64,000 nucleotides of DNA from Pseudomonas bubulae (GTDB lineage Bacteria; Pseudomonadota; Gammaproteobacteria; Pseudomonadales; Pseudomonadaceae), in NCBI RefSeq assembly GCF_900618535.1, contig NZ_UYJA01000007.1, positions 62,001 to 126,000 on the forward strand, in the 5' to 3' direction. The position numbers were made by a program, and so were the translations under genes. Below the pieces are notes generated by a model, which was not told the origin of the DNA, searched no databases, and saw nothing but the letters and a program-made list of their open reading frames with translations. The stretch's first letter is position 1. Every line of letters begins with the position of its first letter. This document shows, piece by piece, positions 26,677-36,061 of the stretch.

Positions 26677-27264
26677 CTATTCCTGCACTTGCGCAGGGCT
26701 GGTCAGCAGGTAGGCGACGGCTTCGCTGTTGTGCGGGTTGCGGTACCGGTGGGGCCGTTCGGCGCGAAACAGGATCGAGTCGCCAGCGTGCAGCACAACC
26801 AGTTCGTCATTGATTTTCAGCTCCAGAGTGCCCTCGGCCACCAGCAGGTGGTTTTGCACGCCATGGGGGTTGCCGGGCACTCTTTCCTCGGCCTGGGGCC
26901 CCAGGCGCAGCTCGTTGAACGTCACCAGGGGGGCGGCGTGCTCAGGGGGCAGGGCGCGGCGTATAACCATGCCGGCGCCGTCGGGGTCGAGGAACTCGGC
27001 GATGGACACTTTCAGTGCGGCGGCGACTTTGCTCAGCACCTTGACCGAGGGGAAGCTGCGGCCCGCTTCGATCTGCGCAATCATCGCGCGGCGCACACCA
27101 CTGGCATGGGCCAGTGCTTCCAGGGACAACTGGCGCTTGTCGCGCAAGCGCTGCAGGTTGTGGCTGATACGTTTGGCGACAGGATCGTCGCCCTGTGGAT
27201 CACGCTCGGGCAAGCTGAAGGGAACGCTGCCGCTGCTGTCGAGAAAACCGGTAGGGATATTCAT
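26677..27264 (-). CDS. XRE-family regulator with C-terminal cupin domain
   Basis: A 195-residue transcription factor. Residues about 28-83 form an HTH (LQRLRDKRQLSLEALA, RAMIAQIEAGRSFPSV); residues about 110-190 form a cupin (LVAEGTLELKINDE, LHAGDSILFRAERPHRY). The cupin probably senses a small ligand. It is the promoter-proximal gene of the minus-strand organosulfur operon and likely its local regulator. The start codon region has only a weak ribosome site. Confidence 0.88.
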   Translation of the reverse strand: MNIPTGFLDSSGSVPFSLPERDPQGDDPVAKRISHNLQRLRDKRQLSLEALAHASGVRRAMIAQIEAGRSFPSVKVLSKVAAALKVSIAEFLDPDGAGMVIRRALPPEHAAPLVTFNELRLGPQAEERVPGNPHGVQNHLLVAEGTLELKINDELVVLHAGDSILFRAERPHRYRNPHNSEAVAYLLTSPAQVQE

Positions 27265-27545
27265 GGGCGTGAACCTGCAAGTGAGGTGAATGCAGGTGAA
27301 TTGTCAGGGCCATGGGGGCGACGGCTCATGATGATTCCTTTTCATGCGGTCCGAAAAGTCATGAGATTACCGAGGGTTTTTTAGATCCATAAATAATTAA
27401 TTCCGACGTTTAAAGACCCGTTTTGAATAAGAGCTACCCTGACAAAACCGCTCTATGGTTATGCCCCGTTGGGCGTTGACCGCCAGAACACGGCTGACTA
27501 CTGTTTGCGCCACTTGATTTCACGATCACCACGCAGGGAGTCAGC

Positions 27546-28568
27546 ATGAGCGACATTCAATACCGCAACCTGGGCCGCAACGGCGTGAAGGTTTCACCCA
27601 TTACTCTGGGCACCATGATGTTCGGCGGGCAGACCCCGGACGACGTCGCCCGGCGCATCACCGACCGCGCTTTCGAGCAGGGCATCAACTCCATCGACAC
27701 CGCCAACGGCTACAACGACGGTGCCTCGGAAGCCGTGGTGGGCCGTTTGATCGGTGATCGTCGTCAGCACTGGGTACTGGCCACCAAGTTCGTCAATCCC
27801 AACCCGGGCGGCAGCGGGCCGAACAACAGCGGAGCCTCGCGCCAGAACGTGATTGCCTCGGTGGACGCCAGCCTCAAGCGCCTCAATACCGACTATATCG
27901 ACCTGTTCTACCTGCACCGCGAAGACCACGACACCCCGGTGGACGAAACCCTGCGCGCGCTGGATGACGTGATCCGGGCGGGCAAGATTCGTGGCTACGG
28001 CTTGTCCAACCACCGCGGCTGGAAACTTGCCGAATTCAGCCGCAGCGCCGACCTGCTGGGCATCCAGCGTCCGAGCGTGAGCCAGCCGCTGTACAACCTG
28101 GCCAACCGTCAGATCGAAGTCGAGCACCTGCCGGCGGCGGAGCATTACGGCATTGGCGTGATCTCTTACAGTCCGCTGGCGCGCGGTGTGCTCACCGGAA
28201 AATACGACCCCGATCAGGCCCCTGGCCAGGACACCCGCGCCGGGCGCAACGACCCGCGCCTGCAGCAAACCGAATGGCGCCCCGAGTCCCTCAACCTGGC
28301 CCAGCGCATTCGTGACTATGCCGAAGGGCAAGGCATTACCGCAGGCCAGTTCGCTTTGGCCTGGGTGCTGAATAACCAGCTGATCACCTCGGCCATTGCC
28401 GGGCCGCGAACTGAGCAGCAATGGGAAGACTATGTGCCAGCGTTGAACTACAGGTTCACCGCGCAGGACGAAGCCTTTATCAATGATCTGGTGGTCACCG
28501 GGCACTCGACGACACCGGGCTACAACGACCCGAGCCATCCGTTTTTCGGACGCAAGTCGCGGGTGTGA
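27546..28568 (+). CDS. Aldo/keto reductase
   Basis: A 340-residue NADPH-dependent oxidoreductase with a TIM barrel. Catalytic tetrad candidates: D and Y in SIDTANGYND, K in VLATKF, H in YLHREDHD. The C-terminal SAIAGPRTEQQWED holds the cofactor-binding segment. GGGAG precedes the ATG. It is divergent from the XRE regulator and may reduce an aldehyde released by the neighbouring monooxygenases; that role is inferred. A strong terminator follows. Confidence 0.9.
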   Translation: MSDIQYRNLGRNGVKVSPITLGTMMFGGQTPDDVARRITDRAFEQGINSIDTANGYNDGASEAVVGRLIGDRRQHWVLATKFVNPNPGGSGPNNSGASRQNVIASVDASLKRLNTDYIDLFYLHREDHDTPVDETLRALDDVIRAGKIRGYGLSNHRGWKLAEFSRSADLLGIQRPSVSQPLYNLANRQIEVEHLPAAEHYGIGVISYSPLARGVLTGKYDPDQAPGQDTRAGRNDPRLQQTEWRPESLNLAQRIRDYAEGQGITAGQFALAWVLNNQLITSAIAGPRTEQQWEDYVPALNYRFTAQDEAFINDLVVTGHSTTPGYNDPSHPFFGRKSRV

Positions 28569-28590
28569 AACCCCGGCTGTCAGATATAAA

Positions 28591-28611
28591 AACGCCTTCG
28601 GGCGTTTTTTT
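28591..28611 (+). terminator. Rho-independent terminator after aldo/keto reductase
   Basis: AACGCC-TTCG-GGCGTT hairpin with a stable UUCG loop followed by TTTTTTT, 22 bp after the stop codon. Confidence 0.9.
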
Positions 28612-28745
28612 GTGAGCGCGATAAATCCGCCCTCAGCCCAGACCCTTGGGGCTGCGGATTTTAAATAAAACTAATTATTTACCACCTTTGCCCTCGACTT
28701 GAGCCATAGCCTTTTTGCTCCATTTCGTTAAACAGGCCAGGCGCC

Positions 28746-31655
28746 ATGACCCATGTGCATCACCACACACCGTCACTGACGGCGGTTGACCCCAGGGGCT
28801 TGAGTGTACGCAGGGTGCAATACCACCGTCTGAGTACACAGCAGAGCCCCCGGGCGCGGATTCACGAAACTGTCTTTGGCGCCACCGGTTTTGTACTCGG
28901 GCAGTGGGACCCACGATTGGGGGCGTTGCGTCGTCATGGGGCCACAGTCGCGGCCAATCAACGCCAGATTTCCAGCCTTTCAGGGCTGGCGTTGCGCACT
29001 GACAGTGTCGATAGCGGATGGCACATCACTCTGTTTGGCGTCGCGCAGCAGATGCGCAAAACCTGGAACGGGCGCGGGCATCAGCAGTGTTTTGACTACG
29101 ATGCCCAGTCCAGGCTTGTGGCCGTTCATGAACAGCGCAGTGATGAGCCCCACGGCCGATGTCTTGAGCGTTTTACCTACGGGGCGGCCGATGCAGCGGA
29201 CAGGGCGCGGAACCGATGCGGCCGTCTGGTCCGCCATGATGACCCGGCTGGCAGCGTCATCAACGAACATTACGATTTGACCGGCGAGGCAAACAGCCAG
29301 TCGCGGCGTTTCTGCCAGGCCCCTGAAGCGCTCGACTGGCCTGAGCCGCAAGCGTGGCGCGATCGACAATTGGAGGCTCGGCATTACCTGACGGCCTGGC
29401 ATCGCAATGCGCTGGGTGAACTGCTCGGGCTGCGTGATGCCAGGGGCAACCGGCAGCGCCTGGAATATAACGTTGCAGGGGAACAGGTAGGTGTTGTCCT
29501 GCTTACGGCAGGTGGCAAGTCAAAACTGTTGGTGGATGAGCTGGTCTACAACGCCGCCGGGCAAGTGACGAGCGAGCGGGCAGGCAACGGTGTTGTCACC
29601 CGGGCTACTTACGCTGACGATGATGGCAGTTTGCGACGGTTGCAGGCCAGTCGCGGGGGGGCACAGGGTGGCATCTTGCAGGATCTGACCTACACCTACG
29701 ACCGGGTAGGCAATGTGACCCATGTGGTGGATGGCGCTCAACCGACCACCTGGGCCAGCAACGCGATGATCCAGGCTTCGAGCACTTTTACCTACGACAC
29801 CCTCTACCAACTGGTCAAAGCCAGCGGACGAGAAAATGCGCGCCACCCCGGTGGCGCCAGTACCCCTGCGGCGGTGCTCTTTGACACGACGGACACGCAG
29901 CAGTGGCGCAACTACACGCGGCACTATCAGTACGATGCCGGCGCCAACCTGGTACAGATGCAGCATGTACCTTCTGCCGGCCAGGGCTACACCCGGCGTA
30001 TGTCCGTGTCACAAACCAGTAACCGCAGCCAGATGATTGAGCCCGGTTCTCTGCTGGCTTCAGGCGAGGCGTTTGATGCCTGTGGCAATCAACGGGTCTT
30101 GGTGCGTGGTCAGGCCCTGGAGTGGAATGTGCGCAATCAACTGTGCCGTGTCACCAGCGTGCAGCGCACCAACGGTGAGAATGATGAAGAAGCCTACGTC
30201 TACGACGGTCAGGGGCAGCGGGTTTTCAAGCGTAGAACGACCCGGGCCGCAAACCTCACCCATGTGGATGAAGTGCGTTATTTGCCAGGGCTGGAGCTGC
30301 GCCTCAACCGGGCCACGGGAGAGCGCTCAAGTGCCTTGACGCTGCAAGCAGGCCGCACCGGGGTGCGTTTACTTGCCTGGGAGCAGGGGTTGCCCGATGG
30401 GGTCGAGAATGAGCATGTGCGCTTCAGCCTTTGCGATCACCTGGGCAGCGGCGTACTGGAGCTTGATGAGCGCGCGGCACTGCTCAGCCAGGAGGGTTTT
30501 TACCCGTTCGGGGCGACGGCATGGTGGGCGGCGAAAAGCGCGCTTGAAGCCACATTCAAGACCCTGCGTTACTCGGGCAAGGAACGCGATGCGTCCGGGC
30601 TTTACTACTACGGTTTGCGTTATTACGCGGCCTGGCTCCAGCGTTGGATCAGTGCAGACCCGGCAGGGACCATCGACGGCTTGAATGTTTATGCCATGGT
30701 CGGTAACAACCCGATAAATCGGATAGATCCTGATGGGCGGGAAGAAGATCTACCCCAACGCTATCGGGTCGTTGCCGGTCTGAGCCTGATCGTCATTTTT
30801 ACCGCCCTTGGCTATGCCTTGGGCTGGCTGTTTAATGCTGCTCAAGCCGTTGCAGGACTGGGGGCAGTGGCAGGCTCGGCACTCTTTGCCTTGAACCGGT
30901 ATCTGGATTTGGCCGAGGCGCAACAGCCAGCACCAGGCCTCAGGGATGCGCAGGAATATGAGCTGGCGCAAAGCGTCACGGAAAAAGCCCTGGAGTTTGC
31001 CCGGGACATGGCGCTGAGCCCTGAAGAAACAGTCAAGCTGGTCAACTTTTTTTACAGCCAGCACAGTCAGGTTCTGCAGAGCACAGGTGTGGCGTTGGCG
31101 GTTTACCCCACCGTGCGTGGTGACCTATACGGATATGTCGTGGGCGTCGAGTATCGGGAGCGTTTGCGCGCTGTAGTGGCATCAGGGCGGCCACCCACCC
31201 GTGAGCTGAGGCATCTTGGCGTTCGCAGTCTGTTGCTTCGTGCACACCGGGAACCACAGGCCGCAGGCCCGTCGAGCGCCACGGGGACACCCGAGGCAAC
31301 GGCCATGACCCGATTGCCCGGTAAAAGCGCGGCCGCAAAAAAACAGCCCCTGCAAAGCGCGAGGCCGGTCGCCGCTGCGCTCCCGCCCCCCCGTTCGCCT
31401 GCCGCCCTGACGATCGATGATTCAGCGGTGACACCTTTGCCAGCGGGCTCTGCGGGTATCAGTATTGCCCTGACCTTAAGCCATTTGCGCGAGGGGCGTT
31501 TGCGGTCGATTAACTGGCACCCCCATAGCGATCGATTAATGTCCGCTGACCTTATTGGCTATAACAACAGCCGCAGGCGAGGCGCCTGGCGCCTGATGTT
31601 CGAGCGCACGGGGAGCGCTGCCTACCGCGTTGTGGGGATACGAAATCCGCACTGA
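28746..31655 (+). CDS. TccC-like Tc toxin C subunit (RHS-repeat protein) with unrecognised C-terminal payload
   Basis: A 969-residue protein of the insecticidal toxin complex C family. The N-terminus (PSLTAVDPRGLSVRRVQYHR) and the tyrosine-aspartate repeats match TccC, and the RHS core ends with YSGKERDASGLYYYGLRYY, ISADPAGTIDGLNVYAMVG and NPINRIDPDG near residue 661. In TccC the core forms a shell with TccB and cleaves itself here, leaving the toxic C-terminus inside. The remaining about 308 residues are unlike payloads I know: a hydrophobic stretch (about 668-705), an Ala/Pro-rich linker (about 840-890) and a basic end (YNNSRRRGAWRLMFERTG). No tcA or tcB gene is in the window, so subunits would come from elsewhere. 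Confidence 0.88.
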   Translation: MTHVHHHTPSLTAVDPRGLSVRRVQYHRLSTQQSPRARIHETVFGATGFVLGQWDPRLGALRRHGATVAANQRQISSLSGLALRTDSVDSGWHITLFGVAQQMRKTWNGRGHQQCFDYDAQSRLVAVHEQRSDEPHGRCLERFTYGAADAADRARNRCGRLVRHDDPAGSVINEHYDLTGEANSQSRRFCQAPEALDWPEPQAWRDRQLEARHYLTAWHRNALGELLGLRDARGNRQRLEYNVAGEQVGVVLLTAGGKSKLLVDELVYNAAGQVTSERAGNGVVTRATYADDDGSLRRLQASRGGAQGGILQDLTYTYDRVGNVTHVVDGAQPTTWASNAMIQASSTFTYDTLYQLVKASGRENARHPGGASTPAAVLFDTTDTQQWRNYTRHYQYDAGANLVQMQHVPSAGQGYTRRMSVSQTSNRSQMIEPGSLLASGEAFDACGNQRVLVRGQALEWNVRNQLCRVTSVQRTNGENDEEAYVYDGQGQRVFKRRTTRAANLTHVDEVRYLPGLELRLNRATGERSSALTLQAGRTGVRLLAWEQGLPDGVENEHVRFSLCDHLGSGVLELDERAALLSQEGFYPFGATAWWAAKSALEATFKTLRYSGKERDASGLYYYGLRYYAAWLQRWISADPAGTIDGLNVYAMVGNNPINRIDPDGREEDLPQRYRVVAGLSLIVIFTALGYALGWLFNAAQAVAGLGAVAGSALFALNRYLDLAEAQQPAPGLRDAQEYELAQSVTEKALEFARDMALSPEETVKLVNFFYSQHSQVLQSTGVALAVYPTVRGDLYGYVVGVEYRERLRAVVASGRPPTRELRHLGVRSLLLRAHREPQAAGPSSATGTPEATAMTRLPGKSAAAKKQPLQSARPVAAALPPPRSPAALTIDDSAVTPLPAGSAGISIALTLSHLREGRLRSINWHPHSDRLMSADLIGYNNSRRRGAWRLMFERTGSAAYRVVGIRNPH

Positions 31656-31714
31656 GGCACATACCCTTTTGAGTCGGGTGCTGTGTTTGCCGGCAGCGGG
31701 GCTGGCCAGTTGGT

Positions 31715-32497
31715 TCAACTCGGTTCCTTCAGGCAGTACCGGCTTGGCACCTCGCCCAGCACCCGGCGAAAAACGCTGGTGAAAGCGCTCGGGCTGCTAT
31801 AGCCCAGATCGGTCGCCACTTGCGTAACGGCCTCGCCATGGCCAAGGCGCACCACCGCTGCCAACAGGCAGGCTTGCTGGCGCCATTCGACAAAACTGAT
31901 GCCGGTTTGCTGGCGAAACAGGCGGGTAAAGGTACGGCGGCTCATGCCAACCTGCCGGGCCATATCATCAATCCCGATATCCAGCGACGGCTGCTCCAGC
32001 AGTGTGCGGCAGGCCCGCGCCAGCCTGGGCTCACCCGGTAGCGGCGCATTGAGCGAAAGGGGTGGCATCTCGGCTATTTCGTGGAGCAGCAGATTCATCA
32101 GCAGCCCCTCTCTGCGGGTTTCGTCATAGAGCGCCGGAATATCCGTGGCCTGGATCAATAACTGGTGCAGCAGCGGCGATATGCCGAAAACCTGACAATG
32201 CGCCGGCAGCCCAAGGCGCACAGACGCGGGCTCGCGGATATAGGTGTTAAGCAGGGTCACCGGGCCGTTCATGCTCATTTCGTGGGGCACCCCCGCCGGT
32301 ACCCAAATGGCCCGTTGCGGCGGTACCACCCAGTTGCCCTGGTCGGTAAACACCGTGATGACACCGCAGGCGGCATAGGCAAACTGCCCGCGGTTATGCC
32401 TGTGCAGGGCAAAGCGCTGCCCGTCGGCATAGTCAATGGCCGTGACCACAGCGTCGCGGGGGATATTTTCGCAGGTGTCGGATTCAAATTCGCCCAT
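31715..32497 (-). CDS. AraC-family transcriptional regulator
   Basis: A 260-residue regulator with an N-terminal cupin-like domain (LHRHNRGQFAYAACGVITVF, VPPQRAIWVPAGVPHEM) and a C-terminal double HTH (about 165-258: IDDMARQVGMSRRTFTRLF, VATDLGYSSPSAFTSVFRR). It is divergent from an EamA-family exporter with 119 bp between them, so it most likely controls that exporter, similar in arrangement to other regulator-exporter pairs. Confidence 0.9.
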   Translation of the reverse strand: MGEFESDTCENIPRDAVVTAIDYADGQRFALHRHNRGQFAYAACGVITVFTDQGNWVVPPQRAIWVPAGVPHEMSMNGPVTLLNTYIREPASVRLGLPAHCQVFGISPLLHQLLIQATDIPALYDETRREGLLMNLLLHEIAEMPPLSLNAPLPGEPRLARACRTLLEQPSLDIGIDDMARQVGMSRRTFTRLFRQQTGISFVEWRQQACLLAAVVRLGHGEAVTQVATDLGYSSPSAFTSVFRRVLGEVPSRYCLKEPS

Positions 32498-32616
32498 GGC
32501 CCGAATTTAATGATCTTTGACCTGATAGTGCAAGCGGGCCGATACGGCAAGTGTGCATAGTGGCATTTTGGTTGGTGCATGACGCCGCCCGCCTTGCCAC
32601 TGGAAGCCCCCCACCT

Positions 32617-33552
32617 ATGCAAAAGAAACATCTGATCCTGGCCGTGCTGGTGACGGCCGTTTGGGGGCTGAACTTCCCCATCACTAAACTGGGCCTGGCA
32701 GCTATCGATCCGCTGTTGCTAACAGCGCTGCGTTTTACCCTTGCGGCGTTGCCGTGGGTATTTTTCGTCAAACGGCCGCCGATTGCCATCAAGTGGCTGG
32801 CTGCTTATGGCTTGATTTTTGGAGTAGCCATGTGGGCCCTGATCAATCTGGGTATTGAATGGGGCGTGCCCCCAGGAACCGCTGCGCTGCTGATCCAGTT
32901 CAGTGCTTTTTTCACCCTGGGCTGGGGGGTATTGCTGTTTCGCGAGCGTCTGGGCTTCGGCCAGATACTGGGGATGGGGCTGGCACTGTTGGGGCTGATC
33001 AGCATCATTGTGGCCAGCCCCGGCCGGGGCACGACCCTGGGTTATGGCTTGTTGCTGATCAGTGCCCTGAGCTGGAGTATCGGCAACGTCATTATCAAAC
33101 AGTCGAAAGTGCGGGAGATGTTCGCCTTTGTGGTGTGGGCCAGTGTGTTTGCGCCGCTGCCGCTGTTGGCTCTTACCTGGCTTGCCCACGGATCTGCGCC
33201 TTTTACCTCTTTAGTCACCCACTTTGAGTGGGTGGCGTTGTTTTCCCTGTTGTTTCAGGTCTACGCGGCGACGCATTTCTGTTACTGGGGCTGGAATCTG
33301 TTACTTCGCGAGTACCCGGTATCCAGGGTGGCGCCGCTGTCCCTGCTGATTCCGGTTTTCGGGATCGCAGGTTCGATGCTGATGCTGGGGCACAAGGTTG
33401 GGTTCAATGAAGGGCTTGCGATTGTGCTGATATTGGCGGCGCTGGCAGTGGGGTTTGTAAAAGGGCCGGGGCTTAGTCCGAGATTTCAGTTACCGGGATG
33501 GCCTGGTCGTCAGAAGTCTGCGCGGCGCTTTTCTTCTCTCGACGATCGTTGA
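32617..33552 (+). CDS. EamA-family (DMT) metabolite exporter
   Basis: A 311-residue membrane protein with ten predicted helices in two EamA repeats, starting MQKKHLILAVLVTAVWGLNF, a typical first helix with the conserved WG-N-F motif. EamA members export amino acids or metabolites such as cysteine pathway products. The hydrophilic C-terminus (PGWPGRQKSARRFSSLDDR) extends across the 3' end of the convergent Rrf2 gene, an 80-bp antisense overlap. The substrate is unknown. Confidence 0.88.
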   Translation: MQKKHLILAVLVTAVWGLNFPITKLGLAAIDPLLLTALRFTLAALPWVFFVKRPPIAIKWLAAYGLIFGVAMWALINLGIEWGVPPGTAALLIQFSAFFTLGWGVLLFRERLGFGQILGMGLALLGLISIIVASPGRGTTLGYGLLLISALSWSIGNVIIKQSKVREMFAFVVWASVFAPLPLLALTWLAHGSAPFTSLVTHFEWVALFSLLFQVYAATHFCYWGWNLLLREYPVSRVAPLSLLIPVFGIAGSMLMLGHKVGFNEGLAIVLILAALAVGFVKGPGLSPRFQLPGWPGRQKSARRFSSLDDR

Positions 33553-34036
33553 TCCATTTGCCGACCTGTGCCGGGAACTCGGCGGGTGATTTACGGCCGA
33601 CCTTTCGGGCAAGATCAAGAATGGTTTGTTGGGCCAGGGCCTCTTCCATGCGTTTTTGTGCCGTCATCATCGCCGCGTGAACCGAACAGTGGCCGTCCAG
33701 CGCCCAGGCAGGCGGCGAGCCTTCGAAGAGTGCGCAGCGGCCACGAATTTCCCGGCAATCGAAAATAAGCTTTTGGCCGTCGATAGCGTTGACGATATCG
33801 AGAATGCTGATTTCGTCAGCAGGCCTGGCCAGTTTGAATCCGCCGCGCACGCCTTCGGTGGCCACGACCAGTTTGGCCTTGGCCAGCTTGGTGAAGATCT
33901 TCGCCAGATAGTCCTGAGGCACGCCTTGCAACTCTGCAAGATCACGCACGCTCGCCTCACGGCTTTCGCCGCCATCGCCTACCAAAAAGAGCAGGCAGTG
34001 AATGCCGTACTCAACGCCCGCGCTGTAAAGAGACAT
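33473..34036 (-). CDS. Rrf2-family (IscR/NsrR-like) transcriptional regulator
   Basis: A 187-residue winged-helix regulator. The start MSLYSAGVEYGIHCLLFL was preferred over an ATG nine codons upstream because GGAG precedes it. The DNA-binding helix region reads VPQDYLAKIFTKLAKAKLV, with the wing EGVRGGFKLA. Three cysteines (FDCREIRGRCALFEG and DGHCSV) are spaced as in iron-sulfur-binding Rrf2 sensors, so it probably senses redox, NO or iron-sulfur status. It is divergent from an NDH-2-like oxidoreductase; two matching palindromes occupy the shared promoter. Confidence 0.9.
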   Translation of the reverse strand: MSLYSAGVEYGIHCLLFLVGDGGESREASVRDLAELQGVPQDYLAKIFTKLAKAKLVVATEGVRGGFKLARPADEISILDIVNAIDGQKLIFDCREIRGRCALFEGSPPAWALDGHCSVHAAMMTAQKRMEEALAQQTILDLARKVGRKSPAEFPAQVGKWINDRREKKSAAQTSDDQAIPVTEISD

Positions 34037-34045
34037 CAAAATCTC

Positions 34046-34060
34046 CGACTGAATTAGTCG
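34046..34060. promoter_or_regulatory. Palindrome 1, probable Rrf2 operator
   Basis: CGACT-GAATT-AGTCG lies 10 bp upstream of the Rrf2 start, positioned to block its own transcription. It shares the CGACT-N5-AGTCG pattern with the palindrome at 34152-34168. Confidence 0.7.
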
Positions 34061-34151
34061 CATATTTTAGCAGTGATCAGTCAGGCGAGCAACGCTCCTT
34101 GGGCGTGACAGCAGTGGCATGAACCACAAATAAAGATTGCTCTCTGCAACT

Positions 34152-34168
34152 GCGACTAATATAGTCGC
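34152..34168. promoter_or_regulatory. Palindrome 2, probable Rrf2 operator for oxidoreductase gene
   Basis: GCGACTA-ATA-TAGTCGC is a 17-base perfect palindrome 70 bp upstream of the flavoprotein ATG, a position overlapping its likely promoter. Same core as palindrome 1. Confidence 0.72.
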
Positions 34169-34238
34169 CGTTATTGAGGTTCGGTGGTGATCGTCATTCG
34201 GGGTTGCTTTGCTCGGGCTTCTCATCAGGGGATAAAAA

Positions 34239-35441
34239 ATGAAACAGCAGATTCTGATTATTGGCGCAGGCTTCGGTGGCATGTGGACCGCTTTGAGTGC
34301 AACGCGGCTGTTGGATATTCACGGCCACAACCAAGTCGAAGTGAACGTATTGGCCCCTCAGGCCGAGCTGCGCATACGCCCGCGTTTTTACGAGCCTGAA
34401 GCGCACCGGCTGGTCGCGCCCATTGGCGAACTGCTCGACGCGGTAGGTGTCACCTTTATCAAGGGCGCTGCAGAGACCATCGACGTGCAGCAAAAACATG
34501 TGGTTTACACCGATGCTGCAGGCGCCAGACAAATTCATCACTACGACAAACTGGTCCTGGCTACTGGCAGCGGCCTTGCGCTGCCTGACACCCAAGGTGT
34601 GGCGCAATATGCCTTCGACGTGGACCAGATCGAGCAAGCCATACGCCTGGAAAACCACCTCAAATCCCTGGCAGAACTACCACCAAGCCGTGGTCGCAAC
34701 ACGGTGGTTGTGGCGGGCGGAGGCTTCACCGGCATTGAAACGGCAACCGAAATGCCGGCCCGTCTGCGCGCCATACTGGGCGAGCATGCAGACATGGAAG
34801 TGATCATCGTGGATCGGGGTGAAAAAGTCGGGGCTTCACTGGGCGCCGAAATCAGCCAGTCGATCGCCGAAGCCAGCGATGAGCTGGGGGTGACCTGGCG
34901 CTTGAAATCGTCTGTGGTAGCCGTCGACGAGCAAGGCGTAACCCTGGGTGATGGTCAACGAATCGAAGCGAAAACAGTGATCTGGACCACCGGTGTACGG
35001 GCCAGCTCGCTGACGGCGCAAATCCCGGGGGAGCGTGATGGGCTTGGGCGTCTGCATGTGGACGCGCACCTTCAAGTCATAGGCCAGCAAGACATCTTCG
35101 CCACCGGCGACGTGGCTTATGCCGCCACGGATGACCTGGGCAACCATGCGCTGATGACCTGCCAGCACGCCATCGTCCTGGGGCGCCACGCGGGCAATAA
35201 CGTTGCCGCGCAGATACTGGGCGTAGCCCCGGTTGCCTACAGCCAGCCCAAGTACGTTACCTGCCTGGACCTGGGTGGCTGGGGAGCGGTCTACACCGAA
35301 GGTTGGGATCGCCAGGTCAAGTTGACCCGCCAGGAAGGCAAATCGTTGAAGACACAGATCAATACGGTGTGGATCTACCCGCCGGCTGCCGACCGCGATG
35401 TAGCCTGGGCGGCAGCGGACCCATTGATACCGATTGCCTGA
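34239..35441 (+). CDS. NAD(P)H:quinone-type FAD oxidoreductase (NDH-2-like)
   Basis: A 400-residue flavoprotein. FAD-binding ILIIGAGFGGMWTA at the N-terminus, NAD(P)-binding VVVAGGGFTGIETATEM near residue 160, and the FAD phosphate motif DIFATGDVAYA near 285 place it with NADH dehydrogenase type II-like oxidoreductases. The C-terminal membrane-binding helix of classical Ndh is not evident. It is divergent from the Rrf2 regulator that likely controls it, suggesting a role under oxidative or nitrosative stress. Confidence 0.88.
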   Translation: MKQQILIIGAGFGGMWTALSATRLLDIHGHNQVEVNVLAPQAELRIRPRFYEPEAHRLVAPIGELLDAVGVTFIKGAAETIDVQQKHVVYTDAAGARQIHHYDKLVLATGSGLALPDTQGVAQYAFDVDQIEQAIRLENHLKSLAELPPSRGRNTVVVAGGGFTGIETATEMPARLRAILGEHADMEVIIVDRGEKVGASLGAEISQSIAEASDELGVTWRLKSSVVAVDEQGVTLGDGQRIEAKTVIWTTGVRASSLTAQIPGERDGLGRLHVDAHLQVIGQQDIFATGDVAYAATDDLGNHALMTCQHAIVLGRHAGNNVAAQILGVAPVAYSQPKYVTCLDLGGWGAVYTEGWDRQVKLTRQEGKSLKTQINTVWIYPPAADRDVAWAAADPLIPIA

Positions 35442-35454
35442 AATATCAGGGTGC

Positions 35455-35910
35455 TTAACCCTGCGCGCTTTCGGTGGTCGGGCGCAGGATATCGCGGCAC
35501 CCCAGCTCGTGGCTGATATCCATGCGCCGATGGGCAATACGCCAGCCGTCTGATGTTGAAACCCAGCGATCCTGATATTCGGCCAGCGATTCATAGGTCA
35601 AGCCTTGCATACTGCCGGCGCCGCGATGGGCGGCCCGCACATACACGCGGCTCACGATTGTTGAATCGCTGGACTCGACCAACAGATTGCCGAGCAAGTG
35701 CTGCGAAGGCCCGCAGCCCTCAAGGTGCACACGAATCATGGCCACAATCGGCCCGCGACCTTGAAGCTGATGCAAACCGCCATAGTCGGCAGTCGCCTCC
35801 TTGAGGAACACATCATCCATGGCAGCCCAGTCGCGCTGATCACAAGCCCGTGCATAGCGAGAAAGGACTGCATTGAGCTCGCGCTCAAGCAGCAATTGTT
35901 TGATGTCCAT
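35455..35910 (-). CDS. SnoaL/NTF2-like protein
   Basis: A 151-residue protein of the NTF2-like fold (ketosteroid isomerase/SnoaL-like). It shows the opening helix ALSRYARACDQRDWAAMDDVF, and conserved YQDRWVSTSDGWRIAHRRMD near the end. Members are isomerases, dehydratases or ring-hydroxylating dioxygenase small subunits; the substrate cannot be told. It converges with the oxidoreductase with 13 bp between stops. It is the last gene before the island. Confidence 0.8.
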   Translation of the reverse strand: MDIKQLLLERELNAVLSRYARACDQRDWAAMDDVFLKEATADYGGLHQLQGRGPIVAMIRVHLEGCGPSQHLLGNLLVESSDSTIVSRVYVRAAHRGAGSMQGLTYESLAEYQDRWVSTSDGWRIAHRRMDISHELGCRDILRPTTESAQG

Positions 35911-36061
35911 CTTGTCCCCTCTATTTCAGTCTGCCGGTTGGGTTGGCGCTGAGCTGATGCTCGGCCTGACTGGGGGAGGGGCTCATCGTTCGTTTGGACT
36001 ATTTGTGGGGGGGTGAGGGGATCGGCTTAATGGCATTGGATTGCGTGGGGTTGTTGAGTTT

